A stretch of 44,416 nt of DNA from Anaerolineales bacterium (GTDB lineage Bacteria; Chloroflexota; Anaerolineae; Anaerolineales; UBA11579), in contig JAFGDK010000077.1 of assembly GCA_016932165.1 (NCBI GenBank), positions 1 to 44,416 on the forward strand, written 5' to 3'. A model generated the notes under the pieces. It saw only the letters and a program-made list of their open reading frames with translations, was not told where the DNA came from and ran no database searches. Positions 41,929 through 44,416 of the stretch are shown here, piece by piece. Position numbers and translations under genes: made by a program. Position 1 is the stretch's first letter; the number at the start of each line of letters is the position of its first letter.

Positions 41929-43230
41929 ATGAAGATAGCGATCACTGCGATCGGCACCAGGGGGGATGTGCAACCGCATGTCGCCCTGGGACGCGGACTG
42001 GCGGAGGCCGGGCACCAGGTCCGCATGGCAGTTGACGCCTTGTTCGGAGAGATGGTCACAGAGCAGGGACTGGAGTTCGCCCCGATCAAAGCCGACCCGA
42101 TGCGGGCCATGCAGGCAGATATCAGCAGGCTGGGCAACAACCCGGTCAGGATCGCCCGCTGGATGGCAGAGGCCATCGAGCAGATTGGGGATGAGTATTT
42201 TACTGGCTACCTCACTGCCAACGAGGGCGCTGACCTGATGATCTTTTCCTCGATCGCCGCCATGGCCGGATTGCATATCGGGGCCTACCTGCGCCTGCCG
42301 ATGATCTCCACCGCCCTCCAGCCGGTGGTACCCACCACCGCCTACCCGTACTCTGCGGGGATGATCTTCCCGGACTGGCTGCCCTTCCTCGGCCAGGTGA
42401 ACAAGTACAGCTACACCTTCGCCCTGCGTTCCTTTTACCGCATGTTTTACAAGCTGATCAACCGCAACCGGGAAAGCCTGCTCGGGATGCCAGCCCTGCC
42501 CTGGAAGTTCTACCGCGATATCGACCTGCGGCCTTTCCCCATCCTGCACGGCTTCAGCCGGCACGTGATCCCCTTCCCGGCGGACTATAACGAGAACCAG
42601 ATCATCACGGGGTACTGGTTCCTGGACCAGCAACGGGACTGGCAGCCGCCCGCGGAACTGGAAGCCTTCCTCTCTGCCGGTGAGCCGCCGGTGTACATCG
42701 GCTTTGGCAGCATGGTCGACCAGGATGCCGCCTGGCTGACCAACCTGATCGTGGAGGCGCTGGAGATCTGCGGGCAGCGGGCAATTTTGCTGGGCGGCTG
42801 GGCCGACCTGGGGGTGGAGAGCCTGCCCGATTCGATCCTGCGGCTGGACAGCGTGCCGCACAGCTATCTCTTCCAGCGGGTGGCGGCAGTCGCCCATCAC
42901 GGCGGCGCGGGGACAACCGGCATGGGACTGTCGGCAGGCAAACCCACCGTGGTGGTGCCCTTCCTCTCCGACCAGCCCTTCTGGGGATGGCGGGTGGAGA
43001 AACTGGGTGTCGGTCCCAAGCCGATCCCGCGCCTCAAGCTGACTGCCGGAAAGCTGGCGGCCGCCATCACCCGGGCAGTCACCGACGAGGGGATCAAGAG
43101 CCGGGCTGCCGCCCTCGGCGAGCAGATCAGGGCCGAGGATGGGGTCGGCAATGCCGTCCGGGCGGTGGAAGAGATCTATGCCACCCGGCGAGATCAGAAC
43201 ATGCCTGCTGCGGCGCTGTATGGAAAATAA
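41929..43230 (+). CDS. UGT/MGT-type glycosyltransferase (GT1/GT28-like)
   Basis: GT-B glycosyltransferase of 433 residues. The N-terminal acceptor domain opens with IGTRGDVQPHVALGRGLAEAGHQV, the signature shared by sterol glucosyltransferases and MGT enzymes. The C-terminal donor domain has VYIGFGSM near 260 and the nucleotide-sugar site HHGGAGTTGMGLSAGKPTVVVPFLSDQPFWG (about 322-352). It probably adds a sugar from UDP- or dTDP-sugar to a lipid or small hydrophobic acceptor at the membrane; the acceptor cannot be read from sequence. ATG 41929 follows AAGGAAAG. It lies close behind the WD40-like gene and ahead of a small membrane protein gene. Confidence 0.9.
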   Translation: MKIAITAIGTRGDVQPHVALGRGLAEAGHQVRMAVDALFGEMVTEQGLEFAPIKADPMRAMQADISRLGNNPVRIARWMAEAIEQIGDEYFTGYLTANEGADLMIFSSIAAMAGLHIGAYLRLPMISTALQPVVPTTAYPYSAGMIFPDWLPFLGQVNKYSYTFALRSFYRMFYKLINRNRESLLGMPALPWKFYRDIDLRPFPILHGFSRHVIPFPADYNENQIITGYWFLDQQRDWQPPAELEAFLSAGEPPVYIGFGSMVDQDAAWLTNLIVEALEICGQRAILLGGWADLGVESLPDSILRLDSVPHSYLFQRVAAVAHHGGAGTTGMGLSAGKPTVVVPFLSDQPFWGWRVEKLGVGPKPIPRLKLTAGKLAAAITRAVTDEGIKSRAAALGEQIRAEDGVGNAVRAVEEIYATRRDQNMPAAALYGK

Positions 43231-43264
43231 GGCCAACCGCTGGGGTTTCAGATGAAAGGAGGCG

Positions 43265-43777
43265 ATGGTGACAAGTGAACCAATCCTATACAGTGAAAAA
43301 TTATCTTCAAAGAAAACACAGCTGCTTTTTATTGCCCTTTCACTACTGTTCATGCTCCTGACTGTCTGGCGGGTGATCGCCAGCGGTGTGAATACCCTCG
43401 CCGGGGTTTTGTTCTTCTTCTCCGCGTTCTTCCTCTTCTACGTGATAAATTTTAGGACCCTGCTCATCCAGCTTTCATCCAATGCACTGAGGCTGAAATT
43501 CGGCATCTTCCACTGGACGGTTCCATTGAACAACATCAGCGCTTGCCTGCCTGATGACGATCTACCCTGGTTGATGAAATACGGCGGGGCGGGGATCCAT
43601 TTTATGATGGTCAGGAACCGGTACCGGGCTTCTTTTAACTTCCTTGAATATCCAAGGGTGGTGATCCATCTCGAGGAAAAGTTTGGGTGGGTGCGAGATA
43701 TTTCATTTTCAACGCGCAATCCTGATGAGTTAATCCGACAAATCCAGAATGCGATCACCTCCGATTCGCCAGCCTGA
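43265..43777 (+). CDS. Two-helix membrane protein with a possible PH-like domain
   Basis: Protein of 170 residues, family uncertain. A polar N-terminus (1-20) leads to two hydrophobic helices (about 21-40 and 46-62). The soluble part begins TLLIQLSSNALRLKFGIFHWTVPLNNISACLPDDD, the strand pattern and 'forms-the-domain-after-a-hairpin' layout of bacterial PH-like proteins, and includes a charged GWVRDISFSTRNPDELIRQIQNAI end typical of that group. ATG 43265 is only two bases after AGGAGG; GTG 43268, five bases after it, may be the true start. It follows the glycosyltransferase by 34 bases and may be co-transcribed. Function unknown. Confidence 0.72.
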   Translation: MVTSEPILYSEKLSSKKTQLLFIALSLLFMLLTVWRVIASGVNTLAGVLFFFSAFFLFYVINFRTLLIQLSSNALRLKFGIFHWTVPLNNISACLPDDDLPWLMKYGGAGIHFMMVRNRYRASFNFLEYPRVVIHLEEKFGWVRDISFSTRNPDELIRQIQNAITSDSPA

Positions 43778-43827
43778 CCCCCGGTAATCTTGCCCCATCG
43801 TAGACTGTTGCCAAGCACAAATTAGGA

Positions 43828-43859
43828 TATAATTTATCCGAATTTATAAAGGATAAATT
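43828..43859 (+). promoter_or_regulatory. -10 box and 9-bp inverted repeat before the last complete gene
   Basis: TATAAT at 43828-43833 is a consensus -10 box, with only a weak -35 (CTGTTG at 43805). AATTTATCC (43831-43839) and GGATAAATT (43851-43859) are perfect complements 11 bases apart. The right arm contains the likely ribosome site AGGA for ATG 43864. If transcription starts near 43840 the repeat is a DNA operator; if it starts further upstream, the RNA hairpin would hide the ribosome site. Confidence 0.5.
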
Positions 43860-43863
43860 GTCG

Positions 43864-44370
43864 ATGTCCTCACTTCTGTATGTCATCACCCGCTGGGTGC
43901 ATGTGATCTCCGGCGCAGCCTGGTTCGGGCTTGTAGGCGCGATTGTGTTTGTGATTTTTCCAGTCCTCTCCCGGATGTCCACCAGCCAGCGCAACCGCTT
44001 GATGGGACTCGTCTTTCCAAGGATTTTCAGATTAGCGACAATTCTGGTTTCGCTTACCCTGGCTGCGGGCGCGCTCCTCAACTATCTGCTGACTGGATGG
44101 CGCAGCTTGGGCATGTACTTCAGCAGCCCGCGCTGGTTTGCATTGTTTCTGGGTGCAGCGCTTGGACTGGCACTGGGAACATTCCATTTTCTGGTTGAAC
44201 CCCGGCTGGAAAATAAAATCCATTCACTGGTAGAATCTGAGGACGAGGATCAAATTGAACAGGTTTCCCATTTCTTGAAGATCGTGCCGAGAGTGGGGTT
44301 TTGTATCCTGATGATTGTGATACTCTTTATGATGGTGTTTTCCCGCGGCACCGGCCAGGCAGGGATCTAG
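43864..44370 (+). CDS. Four-helix membrane protein, CopD/DUF2269-like layout
   Basis: Membrane protein of 168 residues with four hydrophobic helices (about 6-28, 48-70, 80-100 and 138-160). The first helix has TRWVHVISGAAWFG, with a His and aromatic residues as in CopD-like and related cytochrome-type four-helix proteins (often W-x-H-V-x-x-x-x-x-W-x-G). A histidine also lies in helix three (LGTFHFLVEP). Haem or copper binding is possible but unproven. A charged loop ESEDEDQIEQ separates helices three and four. I chose ATG 43864; a TTG at 43858 is in frame and closer to AAGGA. A further gene starts 30 bases after the stop, so it may head an operon. Confidence 0.75.
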   Translation: MSSLLYVITRWVHVISGAAWFGLVGAIVFVIFPVLSRMSTSQRNRLMGLVFPRIFRLATILVSLTLAAGALLNYLLTGWRSLGMYFSSPRWFALFLGAALGLALGTFHFLVEPRLENKIHSLVESEDEDQIEQVSHFLKIVPRVGFCILMIVILFMMVFSRGTGQAGI

Positions 44371-44399
44371 CCAATTCAGACCAAATGAAGGAGTAAACC

Positions 44400-44416
44400 A
44401 TGATGCACGGAGGCGG
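44400..44416 (+). CDS. First codons of a gene cut by the window edge
   Basis: GAAGGAG lies six bases before ATG 44400, and the reading MMHGG runs off the end of the window. The strong ribosome site and the short gap from the previous gene argue for a real, co-transcribed gene. The product cannot be named from five residues. Confidence 0.55.

Noticed and set aside
41866..43353. Long minus-strand frame of 495 codons opposite the glycosyltransferase
   Set aside because: It is the antisense shadow of a G+C-rich gene whose plus-strand product has clear GT-B motifs; the antisense product is His/Gly/Asp-rich and matches nothing.

Overview
The window reads as chromosomal DNA of a bacterium, most likely an uncultured member of the Chloroflexota (Anaerolineae-like). 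This is inferred from gene content and style: lipoproteins with Thr-Pro-rich linkers behind the lipobox, a DUF3048 protein, a MrfA-type helicase, DUF2085, DUF4126 and DUF711 proteins, and a polyphosphate glucokinase. No rRNA, tRNA, CRISPR array, insertion sequence or phage gene was seen. The placement is not proven by any phylogenetic marker.

Layout. 1-1000: promoter region and a NarL-type response regulator. 1163-5737: a potassium module with KdpE-like regulator, shortened KdpD-like kinase and a 47-residue membrane protein on the minus strand, divergent from a KimA-like K+ transporter; four ATCAAG boxes lie between them. 6078-13309: a tight plus-strand cluster of PlsY-like membrane protein, rifampin-phosphotransferase-like dikinase, LolD/MacB-type ATPase and FtsX-type permease, met convergently by an HlyD-type lipoprotein. 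13464-23859: signalling and housekeeping genes (TPR-GGDEF protein, PAS histidine kinase with a degenerate receiver, DUF711 protein, TrmH-family methyltransferase, macro-domain protein, receiver/roadblock-like protein, polyphosphate glucokinase, DinB protein with a rubredoxin-like zinc ribbon).

24267-29537: the best defined regulon. A good promoter leads into a TPP riboswitch and a terminator whose right arm carries the Shine-Dalgarno sequence of the first gene. The operon encodes thiamine pyrophosphokinase, a periplasmic thiamine-binding lipoprotein, a CYTH-fold phosphatase, and the ABC permease and ATPase. It probably imports thiamine and converts it to TPP, with the CYTH enzyme a candidate thiamine triphosphatase.

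29684-44416: a seven-repeat FG-GAP lipoprotein, a tiny Cys-rich membrane protein, DUF4126, DUF2085 and DUF3048 proteins, a MrfA-like helicase carrying an HNH insertion, an SLC13-type transporter with four RCK_C-like domains, a WD40-like lipoprotein, a UGT-type glycosyltransferase, two small membrane proteins and the first codons of a further gene. The kdp-to-HlyD block (about 1.1-13.4 kb) looks richer in A+T than the DNA on its right, which may mean a different origin; this was judged by eye only.

The strongest candidates for something undescribed are the four-gene PlsY-like/dikinase/ABC cluster, the CYTH enzyme under TPP control, the KdpDE-like system moved to a KimA-type transporter, and the helicase-HNH fusion.
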